Shown piece after piece: positions 63,981-64,000 of a stretch of DNA of 64,000 bases. Position 1 is the first letter of the stretch, and every line of letters begins with the position of its first letter. The stretch covers positions 248,001 through 312,000 of the forward strand of contig NZ_JAEUAO010000004.1 in NCBI RefSeq assembly GCF_019511375.1, in the 5' to 3' direction. Below the pieces are notes generated by a model. That model made no database searches. It worked only from the letters and a program-made list of their open reading frames with translations, and was not told where the DNA came from. This stretch comes from Rhizobium herbae. Lineage in GTDB: Bacteria; Pseudomonadota; Alphaproteobacteria; Rhizobiales; Rhizobiaceae. Position numbers and translations under genes: made by a program.

Positions 63981-64000
63981 TGACTGTTCCGCTTGAGTTC

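Overview
The window is a stretch of high-GC alphaproteobacterial chromosome, most likely from the Rhizobiaceae (Rhizobium/Agrobacterium relatives). The evidence is gene content and order: an Omp10 lipoprotein next to homospermidine synthase, DUF1036 translationally coupled to pyruvate kinase, the cell-cycle proteins GapR (DUF2312) and RcdA (DUF1465), a class I aldolase beside pgk, and several palindromic mosaic repeats of the rhizobial RIME type. It is gene dense, mostly housekeeping, and has no phage, IS element, CRISPR array, rRNA or tRNA that I can see.

Layout. 1-1.7 kb: end of gltB and gltD. 1.8-3.7 kb: a small accessory patch with a Rid-family gene divergent from a TetR regulator (three operator-like palindromes between them) and a mazEF-type toxin-antitoxin pair lying between two copies of the 3' end of the neighbouring SGNH gene. 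3.8-14.5 kb: envelope functions (SGNH protein, lytic transglycosylase, galU, beta-barrel protein, SPFH/NfeD pair, a 5'-nucleotidase with LysM, Omp10) plus hemH; then homospermidine synthase. 16.9-22.5 kb: homogentisate/tyrosine catabolism (maiA, fahA, hmgA, hpd) with a MarR and an Lrp regulator. 22.7-31.4 kb: a diguanylate cyclase, pabB with a class IV aminotransferase carrying an in-frame repeat insertion, pepF, a sigma54-type response regulator and a DUF882 protein. 31.5-37.3 kb: GapR, DUF1244, N-formylglutamate amidohydrolase, DUF1036-pyk, an alpha/beta hydrolase, a TPR protein and rpmJ. 37.5-48.7 kb: purEK, two YdcH-like small proteins, an ArsR-type regulator, TauE exporter, ThiE-like and Sel1 proteins, efp, suhB, a MotA/MotB-like pair and an FAD dehydrogenase. 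49-54.7 kb: TctC binding protein, ABC exporter, rpmE and an ArsR-SRPBCC-DUF899-GFA cassette. 54.8-57.6 kb: rcdA with an upstream TTAA-N7-TTAA CtrA-type box, a candidate small RNA, DUF1192 and an MFS transporter. 57.9-64 kb: central carbon metabolism (fbaB, pgk, a glycolipid-binding-domain gene, gap, tkt), all on the minus strand.

Most interesting signals: (i) a 154-bp palindromic mosaic repeat read through in frame inside the pabC-like gene, with a second, non-coding copy of the family at 48.8 kb; (ii) a full CtrA-type box upstream of rcdA, which would make a feedback loop on CtrA proteolysis; (iii) a hairpin plus strong terminator on the minus strand at 55.5-55.65 kb that looks like a small RNA; (iv) a mazEF cassette between directly repeated 3' ends of an SGNH gene; (v) a conserved-looking MotA/MotB-like pair outside any flagellar locus. 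I did not find a clear new defence or biosynthetic system. All family assignments are from reading the sequence, without database searches.
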